Assembly: GCA_007751475.1 (NCBI GenBank)
Contig: CP036434.1
Location: 4,407,524 to 4,471,523 of the forward strand
Origin: Saltatorellus ferox
GTDB taxonomy: Bacteria > Planctomycetota > UBA1135 > GCA-002686595
Reading direction: 5' to 3'
DNA: 64,000 nucleotides
In this document: piece after piece, positions 43,596 to 52,727 of the stretch
How the letters are laid out: every line of letters starts with the position of its first letter
Numbering within the stretch: the first letter of the stretch is position 1
The notes under the pieces: generated by a model
Told to the model about the DNA's origin: nothing
What the model saw: only the letters and a program-made list of their open reading frames with translations
The model's database searches: none
Position numbers and translations under genes: made by a program

Positions 43596-43774
43596 CCCTT
43601 CAGCCCATCAGCCCATCAGCCCATGAGCCCGACAGCCCGACAAACTGTCCCCAAACTCCAAGACAGTCACGATCACTGAGTCGCTTCCCACCCACAGATT
43701 CTGCAGAAGAGCCAACTTCTTGAATCCTCCGCGGCACTTCTTGGCAAGACGCGGATGCCAGCGGCTCCCCTTTT

Positions 43775-46351
43775 GTGCATAACGGTGCCGTGGGACCGGA
43801 GACGTGGCAGCGCATGGAATCTCTCTTCGAACAGCTCGCCGAGCTGAGCGAGGAGGAGCGCGTCCAGCGACTTGACGTCGAATGTCGCGACGATCTGGAG
43901 CTCCGCGAGGCTCTGGAGAAGATGTTCCGAGCCATGGACATCGAGGATCAATTCCTCGTCTCCCCCGTGAAGGCCGCGCCGAAAATCGTCCTACCGCAGC
44001 AGCTCGGTGAGTTCGAGCTGCTGGAGGAAGTCGGACGCGGCGGCATGGGCGTGGTCTATCGCGCTCGGCAGGCCAGGCTGGGAAGAACCGTGGCTCTCAA
44101 GGTGCTGTCGCACTCGGTGCTCCAGACGACGCGGCAGCTGGAACGATTCCGACGGGAAGCGCGGGCTGCTGCCAGGCTCACTCACCCGGGCATCGTCACG
44201 ATCCACGCGGAGGGAACGGTCGACGACGTTCACTTCTTCACCATGGAGTACGTCGCGGGGCCCAGCCTGGACGATCTCTTGAGAGCTCGTAGGCATCTCG
44301 AGAAGCGCCAATGGCCGGTGGAGAGCGCCGCACTCGAGCACCCCGCGGGGATCGCAGGCCTGATCGCCGGGGTGGCAGACGCGCTGCAGGCGGCGCACGA
44401 CGCCGGTGTCGTTCATCGAGACGTCAAGCCGAGCAACCTTCTGATGGCGCCTGGCGGGATGCTCAAGCTGAGCGATTTCGGCCTGGTGCTCGATCAGCAG
44501 GAAGCCTCGATGTCGTACGCCGGCGAGGTGTTTGGCACGCCCCACTACATCAGCCCCGAGCAGGCCGAGGGGCGCACCGAGGAAGTGGACCGGCGCACCG
44601 ATGTCTACTCCCTGGGCGTCGTGCTCTACGAACTCCTGACCGGCAGCCGACCGATCGAAGGCGAGTCGGCGATCGAGGTTCTCCGGGGGGTCGTGGAGCG
44701 CGAGCCGCGCGCGGTGCGCAGCGTGAACCGGAACGCACCGCTCGACCTCGCGATCATCTGCGAGGTCGCGATGGCCAGGCGGCCTTCCGATCGCTATCAG
44801 AGCGCGGCTGACATGGCTGCAGACTTGCGGCGCGCGCTCCACCTCGAGCCGATCCTTGCTCGTCCGCTGCCGCTCGCGAGAAAGATGGCCCGCTGGGTCC
44901 GGAGAAATCGATCGTCCATCACCGCCGCGTCCATCACCGCCATGGCCGTGATCGCCCTCGCCATGACGTTTCGAGAAGCAGCGCGACGACTGGAGATCGC
45001 CGGTCTGGTCGCGAGCGTCGACGACTACCTGACGATGGACGACCGCGAAGTGGAGGAGCTTCCAGCCCTGAGGAATCTCAGCGCCGCCGTCGTCGGACTC
45101 GGCGAGCTGACCTCCGCTTTGAGTTCGTCCGATCGGGAGGCGCTGGAGAAGGCGCTCCGGCACCTGGACGCGGCCACCGAAAGGAGGGCTTCCCGGGGTG
45201 AGGAAGAGGTCCTCGAGGCGGTTCAAGAACCCAGGGGATTGGAACCCTGGCGTACGCCCACGGCGCGCATCGTGAGGGGGACCACCGTCGTGCTGGAAAT
45301 GAACGAGATTCGTCGCCAGGTGGGACTGGCCGAGCTTGTGATCGAGGACCATGCCGACAAGCGATGGGAGATCGACGCGCCGGGGGGTGTCGTCTGGCTG
45401 CAGGAGTTCGATTCCCTCACGGGCATCCCTGGCCCCGCGATCCAAATGGGCCCCTCCCCGGCCAGGTTCTCCACGCCACCAGGCCACTACCTCGTGTCCG
45501 TTCGCGTGGAGGACCGTATCGTCGCGGAGTTCGATCGCATCGCGTGGGTCACGAGCGACGCATTTCGCCTCTCACCACCGTCGGTCGAGGACGAGCGGGC
45601 AAACACCGACGAGATGGTGCTGATCGAGCCCGTACCCGTGACCTATTCAGCGGAGGATGGCACGGTGGCTCACCTCGCCGGGATCGAGTTCCACCTCGCC
45701 CCGTACTGGATCGACAAGTACGAGGTCACGAACGGTGAGTACGCGGAGTTCGTGAAGGCCACCGGCCATCGGCCCCCTCTCCTGTGGCGAGATTCCGCGA
45801 ACTGGGATCCGACCCTCCCGAAGACGCCGGCGAACTACCGCGAGGACTGGGACGAGCTTCCCGTGGTCTGCGTGATGCCCTCCGACGCCCAGGCCTACGC
45901 CGAATGGCGAGGCAAACGCCTCCTGACCTACGCCGAGTGGCTCTACGCTGCTCGAGGCCCGCGAGGACGAATCTATCCCTGGACCGATGACCGGACGGTC
46001 GCCGACTACCTGGGCAATTGTAACCAGCGAATGGTGCCGACCCCGGAGGTCACGCCTCTCCTCACGATGTACCTCGGCGCTGTCGCCCCCGCTCGATCCC
46101 ACCCGGAAGCCGCCACCGAGGACGGTGTCTACCACCTGCTGGGGAACGTGGACGAGATCAACGGGTCTCTCTTCATCACCGACTCCATGGAAGGCCATTT
46201 CGAATGCAACCCGAAGGAGCGATTCAAGTCGGGGGGGTCGTGGCTAGCCGGTTCCTTCAAGTACACCCTCCCTGCCTCTCACTCCCCCATCCAGGATGGT
46301 CCCGAGTTCGTCACCCATCGCATCGGGTTCCGGTGCGCCCGCAGCCAGTAG
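43775..46351 (+). CDS. Membrane Ser/Thr protein kinase with FGE-sulfatase-like C-terminal domain
   Basis: An 858-residue protein. Residues ~1-55 resemble the leader seen in ECF-linked planctomycete kinases. The kinase domain spans ~79-345 with GRGGMGVVY, Lys109 in VALKVL, HRDVKPSN (Asp216), DFG (234-236) and YISPEQAEG. One membrane helix follows (~375-397), then an extracytoplasmic region. The last ~245 residues are FGE-sulfatase/SUMF1-like: IDKYEVTNGEYAEFVKATGH, AYAEWRGKRLLTYAEWLYAA, GNCNQ, HRIGFRCAR. The Cys pair needed for formylglycine formation is absent, so it is probably a binding or sensory domain. Starts at GTG 43775. Faces the ECF sigma factor. Confidence 0.92.
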   Translation: MHNGAVGPETWQRMESLFEQLAELSEEERVQRLDVECRDDLELREALEKMFRAMDIEDQFLVSPVKAAPKIVLPQQLGEFELLEEVGRGGMGVVYRARQARLGRTVALKVLSHSVLQTTRQLERFRREARAAARLTHPGIVTIHAEGTVDDVHFFTMEYVAGPSLDDLLRARRHLEKRQWPVESAALEHPAGIAGLIAGVADALQAAHDAGVVHRDVKPSNLLMAPGGMLKLSDFGLVLDQQEASMSYAGEVFGTPHYISPEQAEGRTEEVDRRTDVYSLGVVLYELLTGSRPIEGESAIEVLRGVVEREPRAVRSVNRNAPLDLAIICEVAMARRPSDRYQSAADMAADLRRALHLEPILARPLPLARKMARWVRRNRSSITAASITAMAVIALAMTFREAARRLEIAGLVASVDDYLTMDDREVEELPALRNLSAAVVGLGELTSALSSSDREALEKALRHLDAATERRASRGEEEVLEAVQEPRGLEPWRTPTARIVRGTTVVLEMNEIRRQVGLAELVIEDHADKRWEIDAPGGVVWLQEFDSLTGIPGPAIQMGPSPARFSTPPGHYLVSVRVEDRIVAEFDRIAWVTSDAFRLSPPSVEDERANTDEMVLIEPVPVTYSAEDGTVAHLAGIEFHLAPYWIDKYEVTNGEYAEFVKATGHRPPLLWRDSANWDPTLPKTPANYREDWDELPVVCVMPSDAQAYAEWRGKRLLTYAEWLYAARGPRGRIYPWTDDRTVADYLGNCNQRMVPTPEVTPLLTMYLGAVAPARSHPEAATEDGVYHLLGNVDEINGSLFITDSMEGHFECNPKERFKSGGSWLAGSFKYTLPASHSPIQDGPEFVTHRIGFRCARSQ

Positions 46352-46385
46352 AGGTCACCTGGACCGGCGGATCACTGCTCTCCCA

Positions 46386-46991
46386 TCAGTGCTCGCCCAT
46401 TTGGGATCGCAGGAACACGCGCACCGTCTTCCATTTGCGCTCCAGCGTTCGCACCGACAGGCCGACGGCCTCGGCCGTCTCCTCCACGCTGGCGCCAGCG
46501 AAGAAGCGAAGTTCGATGGCCTGGGCCATCTGCGGATCCCTCTTCGCCAGCTCCGTCAGCTGGAAGTCGAGCGCCTCGATGTCCTCGGCGGATTCCTCGA
46601 AGGAAGCCAGCACGGAATCGAGCTCCACACGAACCCCGCTGCTCGCTCGCTTGCCCGCGCTCTTTTTCCTGGCATGATCGACCAGCAGATTCCTCATGAC
46701 GCGGGCCGCGACGGAGAGAAAGTGGGTCCGATCCGAGAGCGGTTGCTCGGAGGCCGCCATCACCCGTAAGTAGGCCTCGTTCACGAGGGCCGTGGGCTGC
46801 AGCGTGTGCTCGGCCGGCTGACCCGACATGGCCCTCTCCGCCATCGCACGTAGCTCGTTGTAGAGCACGATGAACAGATCGTTGCCAGGATCCGCCGGGA
46901 CGGACCCCTGACCGGGTTCCTCTTCGGGATTCCCGTCAGATGAATGAGGCGACGTGTCGAGCATGGCAGGGAGTGGGCGGATCGCCTCCAT
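46386..46991 (-). CDS. ECF-family RNA polymerase sigma factor (TIGR02999-like)
   Basis: About 201 residues. Region 2 is recognisable in LFIVLYNELRAMAERAM and PTALVNEAYLRVMAA, with FLSVAARVMRNLLVDHARKK, and region 4 in ELRFFAGASVEETAEAVGLSVRTLERKWKTVRVFL. This is the Sig-70_X6/TIGR02999 ECF type that, in planctomycetes and acidobacteria, travels with Ser/Thr kinases. The kinase gene at 43775 is convergent and ends 34 bp away. No anti-sigma factor is visible, which suits control by phosphorylation. Starts ATG 46991 or 46964. Confidence 0.9.
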   Translation of the reverse strand: MEAIRPLPAMLDTSPHSSDGNPEEEPGQGSVPADPGNDLFIVLYNELRAMAERAMSGQPAEHTLQPTALVNEAYLRVMAASEQPLSDRTHFLSVAARVMRNLLVDHARKKSAGKRASSGVRVELDSVLASFEESAEDIEALDFQLTELAKRDPQMAQAIELRFFAGASVEETAEAVGLSVRTLERKWKTVRVFLRSQMGEH

Positions 46992-47084
46992 GATAGCCGA
47001 TCCCGCCAGATAGGGAGGGCCTCGATCCAGCGGCTGGGCGTCCAGGGCGGTGCAAGCGCCGTTACCGCAGTCACCCCAACATGA

Positions 47085-49316
47085 CTACTCGGATTGAGGC
47101 ACGGTCTTGCGAATCTGCTCCAGTTTCTCCAGGACGGCCGGGGAGGTCTCCCGCTGTTCCATCTGTAGAAAAAGCTCGAGTTCATCCGCCCCGGGGATCC
47201 AGTCCCCCTGGGCAAAACGCTGCAGCAGACTGTGCAGCGCTGCCCGCCGGACCAGCGGGCTCAAATCCTCGGCGGCGGCCTGCTTGAGCGCGAGGTTGCA
47301 GGCTGGTCCCTGGAATCGCATCCACTGCGTCGTCCGTTCCCGAAGTGACGGCTCGGGGCTCATCCGAAGGATCCGGATCAGCGCCGCACGCGCTTCCTCG
47401 CTCGTCGCGCTCAGCTCGTCGAGACGCGGAAGAGCACGCGCGCGGTCGATCGAAGAGCGCGACAATGAGCCCTGGGCGATCCAGGACGCATCGTCTTTCT
47501 CGATCGAAAAGCTGGCGAGGACCACGCCCTCGGGGTCGATCGCGACGTCGACCACTCGATCGTCCAGCGGGACGATCACAAGGTTCGTCTTCTTGTCGAT
47601 CACGAGTTCCTCGAACCGGACGATGCCTCCGGCGAAGTGCACCTCGATCGGCAGGGAGACCCGGAAGAGCGGTCCCGGCTGGACCTGGTCGACCACGATC
47701 CCGAGGGACTCCCCCACGCCCTTCACGCTGCGCCTCTGGAACCGGATGTGGAGCTCGGGAACCGTCACGCGCCCGGTCCACTGCGCGATCTCGGGACCGA
47801 TGTCGAGTCCGGTGAGCGAGAGGCAGAGCCGGCGGAAGTCCTCGACCGTCACGAGCCGACCGGTGTCCCGGCCGACGAATGCCTGAATCAGCCTCCAGAA
47901 CGTTTCCTCGCCCAGTCGAGCGCGGAGGATGCGCAGGACCCAGGCAGCCCGCTCGGCCATCTCTTCGCGCGCCAGCGCCACGACCACGCCCTCCGAGGAC
48001 TCGACCACGAGCCGCTCCTCCGACCGACGGATCACGGAATCGCGGAGTGAATCCCACTCCAGCTCCACCTCGGGAAGGCCCCGTACGCGGGACTCGTAGT
48101 CGAGTTCGAGGGTCAGTGCCAGGCCGTCGAGGAGCCACCGATGCCGCTCCTGTAGAGGAGCTAGCCAGGCGCCGAACCACTTGCGCGCGGCGCCGCGTGC
48201 CACCGTTCGCCGGGGTCGCTCGCGGCGATCATCCAGCTCGTCGGCCACGCTCGGAAGCTCCGTCGCGTCGATCATCGTCAGGCTCGCTCCGTCCAGCATC
48301 AGGGCAGGCAGGTCGGAAAGCACCGCCTGGTCGTAGCGGGGGAACGGAAACGGTCGGCCCAGCTTGCGGGTGAAGTACTCGAGGACCGCCGTGGACTCAC
48401 CGAAGGTCCGCTGGGCCGTCTCGGGGTCCGTCCCCGCCGGCAGGTGGAAGTAGAGTTCGGTCTCTCCCGCTTTGGCGGCGAACGTGTCGAACGCGCCCGC
48501 CGCGATCGCCATCGACCGGACCGGGATCTCCGTCAGCGAGCGCCACGTGAAGACTTTCTGCCCCGGTCCCGCCCCGGGCAGCGTATCCACGGCGATCAGG
48601 ACACCGTTCGCCACGGCGCTGAGGTCGTCGCGCAACACGATCTGGGTGTCCATGGTGGCCAGTTCTCCGGGCGCATCCCAGGTGGGAATCCAGGGCCGCA
48701 GGCCGTCAGGGAACGAGCTTCCATGGGCGCTGGGCGCAAACTCTTCGCCGCGCGTGAGCGAGGAGTGATAGCCAGATGCCGGGGTCGCGGAAAACTCGAC
48801 CTCGATGCTCGCCTCGTCGCCCACCGCCATCGGGGTCTCGAGCGAGATCTCGAGGAAGCCGTCGCGTTCGCGGTAGCCGAGCGCCTGGCCATCGCCCCCG
48901 GTGACCTCGCGGATCTCGATCCCTCGGGAGTGCAGCCGGATTCGGTCCGTTCCTGCCCGAAGCGATCGGAACGCGTTCTGAACCGTGCCGACGATGCGGC
49001 CTGACTCGAAGTCGAGGGACGCCCTGAGCGCCACGTGGATGAGATCGGCGTCCCGGGTGCCTCCTTGCCATACGGGTTCCATTCCGCCTGCCCGCGCGGG
49101 CGAGCCGTCCGGATGGACGCCGAGCGAAGGTGGCGGACTCAGCACGACCGGCGGCTCGCCGGAGAGCGCCGACAATCCCTTGACGGAAGTACCTGGCGGA
49201 AGGAAGACGCAACTGGAGCTTCCTGCCATCGCGCCCGCGAGGCAGAAGGGAAGCAGCGAAAGCCGCTTCCACGAACGAGGGAGGGGGCCGGGGCGAGTGG
49301 TGCGCGTCGTCGACAT
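47085..49316 (-). CDS. M1-aminopeptidase-like lipoprotein lacking the zinc site
   Basis: A 743-residue protein with a lipoprotein-like start (CLAGAMAGSSSC). Its N-terminal saddle-like beta domain (RIVGTVQNAFRSLRAGTDRI, DTQIVLRDDLSAVANGVLI, AIAAGAFDTF) and following helical domain align with M1/gluzincin aminopeptidases. The substrate-binding region reads LMLDGASLTMID in place of G-x-MEN. Where HExxH-x18-E is expected there is VARGAARKWFGAWL (374-378, RGAAR) followed by HRWLLDGLAL with Asp397 in place of the zinc Glu. All zinc ligands are gone, so it is presumably not a peptidase. A HEAT-like helical C-terminus ends it. Confidence 0.85.
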   Translation of the reverse strand: MSTTRTTRPGPLPRSWKRLSLLPFCLAGAMAGSSSCVFLPPGTSVKGLSALSGEPPVVLSPPPSLGVHPDGSPARAGGMEPVWQGGTRDADLIHVALRASLDFESGRIVGTVQNAFRSLRAGTDRIRLHSRGIEIREVTGGDGQALGYRERDGFLEISLETPMAVGDEASIEVEFSATPASGYHSSLTRGEEFAPSAHGSSFPDGLRPWIPTWDAPGELATMDTQIVLRDDLSAVANGVLIAVDTLPGAGPGQKVFTWRSLTEIPVRSMAIAAGAFDTFAAKAGETELYFHLPAGTDPETAQRTFGESTAVLEYFTRKLGRPFPFPRYDQAVLSDLPALMLDGASLTMIDATELPSVADELDDRRERPRRTVARGAARKWFGAWLAPLQERHRWLLDGLALTLELDYESRVRGLPEVELEWDSLRDSVIRRSEERLVVESSEGVVVALAREEMAERAAWVLRILRARLGEETFWRLIQAFVGRDTGRLVTVEDFRRLCLSLTGLDIGPEIAQWTGRVTVPELHIRFQRRSVKGVGESLGIVVDQVQPGPLFRVSLPIEVHFAGGIVRFEELVIDKKTNLVIVPLDDRVVDVAIDPEGVVLASFSIEKDDASWIAQGSLSRSSIDRARALPRLDELSATSEEARAALIRILRMSPEPSLRERTTQWMRFQGPACNLALKQAAAEDLSPLVRRAALHSLLQRFAQGDWIPGADELELFLQMEQRETSPAVLEKLEQIRKTVPQSE

Positions 49317-49687
49317 ACCCGGGACATCATGACGGAGACAGGCGTCGCGCGCACCGGGTTTCCCTGCGGTCAGCCGCCCCGCGACCCGAAGAGGCCCCGT
49401 GACTCCATGAGAGGGGAATCAGGTGGCGTCCAGACCGACTTCAGGTCGCGCGTTCGACTGGTGCGGGCCTGGAAAGTCGACGGCACCGTTTCTTCGGAGC
49501 TGCGATGTCGGTACGGTCCCTCGCCGGCCGCGGCGTCCTCCATGACAGCGCTCGACCGGATGCGGCGGCTTCCAGGACATCCACCGAGCCCCAGGCTGCC
49601 CGTCGAGTGCAGCCGGGATTCAAAGCCCGGGCCCCCCTCCATCGGGGCCCAGAACACCGCCCCAGGGCTCATCGCCCCCCATACGCC
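49317..49687. other. Intergenic region between the M1-like gene and glnN
   Basis: About 370 bp separating divergent starts. GC-rich, with a GGGATTCAAAGCCCGGG-type stretch near 49615-49635 that resembles part of a tRNA T-arm by chance but cannot be completed into a tRNA. It must hold the promoters of both genes; no clear sigma-70 or sigma-54 box could be picked by eye. Confidence 0.4.
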
Positions 49688-51889
49688 ATGATGGCCAGTA
49701 CCCGCCAGGCCGCCGTCAGCTCCATCGCGACTGACGCGCTCTTCGACGTTCGTGAAGACATCTCCGGAATGGAGGGACAGTCGCTCTCCGACTCGTACGG
49801 TCGCTACGTTTTCGGTGACGAGGTCCAGCAAAAGCGACTTCCAGCCAACGTCTACATGGCCCTGCGGGAGACCATCGACAGCGGAAAGACGCTGTCGGCC
49901 GACATCGCGGACGAGATCGCCAACGCGATGAAGGAGTGGGCCGTCGAACATGGCGCGACCCACTACACCCACTGGTTCCAGCCCATGACCGGGCTCACCG
50001 CGGAGAAGCACGATTCCTTCCTGCGCCCGACCGAGGGCGGCACGGCGATCCTGAAGTTCTCCGGGCGTCAGCTCAGTCAGGGCGAGCCCGACGCCTCGTC
50101 CTTCCCGAGCGGCGGACTCCGCGCCACCTTCGAAGCCCGCGGGTACACGGCCTGGGACCCCTCCTCTCCGGCATTTTTGCGCAAGTCCGCCAGCGGCGCG
50201 ACGCTCTGCATTCCAAGCGTGTTCTGCTCCTGGACCGGCGCCGCGCTCGACAAGAAGACGCCGCTCCTTCGCTCCTGCCAGGCGATCTCGAAGGCCGCCG
50301 TGCGCATGCTTCAGTCCGTCGGCGAGAACGCGGTGACCCGCGTCGCACCGACCACGGGCATCGAGCAGGAGTACTTCCTCGTCGACAAACAGTTCTACCA
50401 CCTGCGCCCCGACCTCATGGCCACGGGACGCACGCTCTTCGGCTGCGCACCCTACAAGGGACAGGAATTCGACGACCACTACTTCGGTTCGATCTCGGTC
50501 CGCGTGCTCGACTTCATGCGCGACCTGGAGAAGGAGCTTTGGCTCCTCGGCGTCCCCGTCATGACGCGGCACAACGAGGTGGCGCCGAGCCAGTTCGAGC
50601 TCGCTCCACAGTTCTCAGGAGTCTCCGTATCCGTCGACCAGAACATGCTCACGATGAGCGTGCTCGGCGACGTCGCATCGCGCCACGGCCTCGTCGCCAT
50701 GATGCATGAGAAGCCGTACCAGGGCTTCAACGGCTCGGGCAAGCACATGAACTGGTCGATCGGCGACAACCTGGGCAACAACCTGCTGGAGCCCGGCAAG
50801 ACGCCCCACGAGAACCTGAAGTTCATGCTGGTCCTGACCGCGATCATCCGCGCGGTCGACCTGCACCAGGACCTGCTGCGCGTCTCGATCGCCTCCGCCG
50901 GCAACGACCATCGCCTGGGCGCGAATGAGGCGCCGCCCGCGATCATCTCGATCTTCGTCGGCGACCAGCTCAGCGAGGTCATCGACGCCATGATCGAGGG
51001 CCGGAGCCCCGACTCGCCGGACCAGGAGAGCCTGCGCCTCGGAGTCGACGCACTCCCGCAGCTTCCCAAGGACATCTCGGACCGGAACCGGACCTCTCCG
51101 TTCGCCTTCACGGGCAACAAGTTCGAGTTCCGCGCCGTCTCCTCCAACCAGTCCGTCGCCTACCCGGCCGCGTTCCTCAACACGATCGTGGCGGAGTCGA
51201 TGGATCACATCACGAACGAGATCGAGGCCCGCGGCGGCTCGAGCGCCACGACGATCCAGGAGGTCGTCCGGGAAACGCTCGCCAAACACCGCCGGATTCT
51301 CTTCGACGGGGACAACTACAGCGAAGAGTGGGTCGAGGAGGCTGCGCGCCGTGAGCTTCTGAACCGCCGGACCACGCCGGAAGCTCTGGCCGCCATGGAC
51401 TCCGAGAAGAACGCGGCACTGTTCGAGGCGTACCACGTGCTCACGCGCGACGAGTTCGAGTCGCGCCGGAACGTGGCGAGCGAGATCTACGTATCCAGGA
51501 TTCGGGTGGAGGCCCGGGCCACCGTCGACATGGCGGCCACGATCATCCTGCCAGCAGCCATCGCCGCCCAGCGCCAGCTCGCGGAGACCACCCAGGCCGT
51601 CCGTCAGATCGACGCGAGCCTGCCGGTCGATGCACAGGTCCAGGCGCTCCGACTCACCTGCGAGCTCACAGGCCAGCTTCAGGCACGCGTCGCGGATCTG
51701 CGCGCGGCCATGGAGAAGGTCGAGGGCCTCGAGGAGGGCCACGAACCCATCGAGCATGCGCAGGCCATGCTGAAGCACGTGGTCCCGGCCATGGTCCAGG
51801 TTCGGGACGTGGCGGACCGACTGGAGAAGGAGGTCGACGACGATCTCTGGCCGCTCCCGAAATACCGGGAGCTGATGTTCATCCGATAG
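49688..51889 (+). CDS. glnN: Type III glutamine synthetase
   Basis: A 733-residue GSIII (GlnN) enzyme forming glutamine from glutamate, ammonia and ATP. GSIII is about 700-730 residues, much longer than GlnA types I and II. Seen: ATHYTHWFQPMTGLTAEKHD (the GSIII N-terminal hallmark), GIEQEYFLVDKQFY, NEVAPSQFELAPQF, HEKPYQGFNGSGKHMNWSIG, NDHRLGANEAPPAIISIFVG and RTSPFAFTGNKFEFRA. Start ATG 49688 (MMASTRQAAV) fits the family. A perfect 19-bp hairpin terminator follows. Regulation by nitrogen is assumed, not seen. Confidence 0.95.
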   Translation: MMASTRQAAVSSIATDALFDVREDISGMEGQSLSDSYGRYVFGDEVQQKRLPANVYMALRETIDSGKTLSADIADEIANAMKEWAVEHGATHYTHWFQPMTGLTAEKHDSFLRPTEGGTAILKFSGRQLSQGEPDASSFPSGGLRATFEARGYTAWDPSSPAFLRKSASGATLCIPSVFCSWTGAALDKKTPLLRSCQAISKAAVRMLQSVGENAVTRVAPTTGIEQEYFLVDKQFYHLRPDLMATGRTLFGCAPYKGQEFDDHYFGSISVRVLDFMRDLEKELWLLGVPVMTRHNEVAPSQFELAPQFSGVSVSVDQNMLTMSVLGDVASRHGLVAMMHEKPYQGFNGSGKHMNWSIGDNLGNNLLEPGKTPHENLKFMLVLTAIIRAVDLHQDLLRVSIASAGNDHRLGANEAPPAIISIFVGDQLSEVIDAMIEGRSPDSPDQESLRLGVDALPQLPKDISDRNRTSPFAFTGNKFEFRAVSSNQSVAYPAAFLNTIVAESMDHITNEIEARGGSSATTIQEVVRETLAKHRRILFDGDNYSEEWVEEAARRELLNRRTTPEALAAMDSEKNAALFEAYHVLTRDEFESRRNVASEIYVSRIRVEARATVDMAATIILPAAIAAQRQLAETTQAVRQIDASLPVDAQVQALRLTCELTGQLQARVADLRAAMEKVEGLEEGHEPIEHAQAMLKHVVPAMVQVRDVADRLEKEVDDDLWPLPKYRELMFIR

Positions 51890-51915
51890 GCCCGGCGCAC
51901 ACCTGATCGGGGAAC

Positions 51916-51964
51916 AAAGAGAGCACCCCGGCTGGACCAAGGTCCAGCCGGGGTGCTCTTGTGT
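51916..51964. terminator. Bidirectional terminator of glnN and tRNA-Met
   Basis: Perfect 19-bp stem (51920-51938 with 51941-51959) and a 2-nt loop. Between the glnN stop and the 3' end of the opposing tRNA; TTGT follows on each side. Confidence 0.9.
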
Positions 51965-51969
51965 AGGAA

Positions 51970-52046
51970 TGGTAGCGGTGAAGGGATTCGAACCCCCGAC
52001 ACGCGGATTATGATTCCGCTGCTCTAACCAACTGAGCTACACCGCC
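51970..52046 (-). tRNA. tRNA-Met (anticodon CAU)
   Basis: Full cloverleaf on the minus strand: GGCGGUG acceptor, D-arm with AGCUCAGUUGGUUAGAGC, anticodon loop AUCAUAA (CAU) on stem GCGGA/UCCGC, T-loop UUCGAAU on GGGGG/CCCUU-type stem, and encoded CCA. Overall it looks like the elongator tRNA-Met; a lysidine-modified tRNA-Ile cannot be excluded by anticodon alone. Confidence 0.93.
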
Positions 52047-52172
52047 GATCTCGAGCCGCAGCACGCGACTTTCGAGGCGCGGGAAGATAGCCGTCCGCCC
52101 TGCGATCGTCAAGCACGGGCGAAAAGTATCTGAGGCGACCGGGCCTGACGACCATGCCGCGGCAGAGAAGGT

Positions 52173-52634
52173 CTATTCCTCGGAACGAGTCCGCGGCTCG
52201 TCCGCGCCAGCGAAATCTGCCGGGGGCGGCCCGCTGTCCCGGGAAACGACGGTGCCGCCGTGGGCCACCGCGAAGAGGACGCATGCGGGAAGCGCCTGGC
52301 CCTCCTTCTCGACGCCCCCGAGAGCCACCGGCGTATGCTCGCTTCCGGCGGGGTAGCGGACGAAGTCTCCTGCGCGGTAGGTCCGCCCGTCCTCGTCGCG
52401 ATAGCCGCCCGCGAGCACGAGCACGTCCTCGGGCCCCAGGTGTCGATGCATGGGGTACCCGCAGCCCGGCGCCATGCGGATCAGGACCGTCGAGGCCTTT
52501 CCGGGCCCCCGCCCTGAGTCCTCCGTGACGAGGTCCAGCCACTCGATCCCTGCGTGCCGGGTGGCGCGCCAGGGGAGCGACGCGAGGTCCGCTCCCTCCG
52601 CCTCCGGGTCGATTCCAAGTCCTGGGATGTTCAT
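52173..52634 (-). CDS. Cupin (ChrR-like) protein
   Basis: A 153-residue single-cupin protein. Metal-binding pattern PMHRHLGPEDVLVLAGG, then YRAGDFVRYPAGSEHTPVA, as in ChrR-type anti-sigma cupins, but without the N-terminal zinc anti-sigma domain. Might be an enzyme or a sensor. ATG 52634 (MNIPGLGID) is used because the longer frame has no homology. Divergent from the GAF-like gene 94 bp away. Metal and ligand unknown. Confidence 0.83.
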   Translation of the reverse strand: MNIPGLGIDPEAEGADLASLPWRATRHAGIEWLDLVTEDSGRGPGKASTVLIRMAPGCGYPMHRHLGPEDVLVLAGGYRDEDGRTYRAGDFVRYPAGSEHTPVALGGVEKEGQALPACVLFAVAHGGTVVSRDSGPPPADFAGADEPRTRSEE

Positions 52635-52727
52635 CCCACGAGGATAGCCGCGGAAGCCGTGGCTGCGAGTCTCTCCTGGGCCTGGGACCCGCTCAAGGCA
52701 TCTGCCCATCGGCTCGATAATCCGGGG

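Larger units (their letters stand above)
42275..43715. mobile_element. RAYT-like element with long imperfect inverted repeats
   Basis: A ~1.44-kb patch holding a broken Y1 transposase gene, bounded by inverted sequence pairs. Outer pair: 42275-42299 and 43691-43715 (25 nt, 22 matching when one is inverted). Inner pair: 42383-42508 and 43469-43595, about 127 bp each, clearly related. The intergenic DNA around it (42211-42590 and 43298-43774) holds only these repeats and, near 43300-43400, an AT-richer promoter-like stretch. The limits and the idea that this is a unit are inference. Confidence 0.6.

Noticed and set aside
45600..46351. Functional formylglycine-generating enzyme for the local sulfatases
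   Set aside because: The two active-site Cys near the end of FGE proteins are missing in this domain.
49600..49665. tRNA-like T-arm (GGGATTCAAAGCCCGG region) on the minus strand
   Set aside because: Only the T-arm resemblance exists; no anticodon arm, D-arm or matching acceptor could be drawn.
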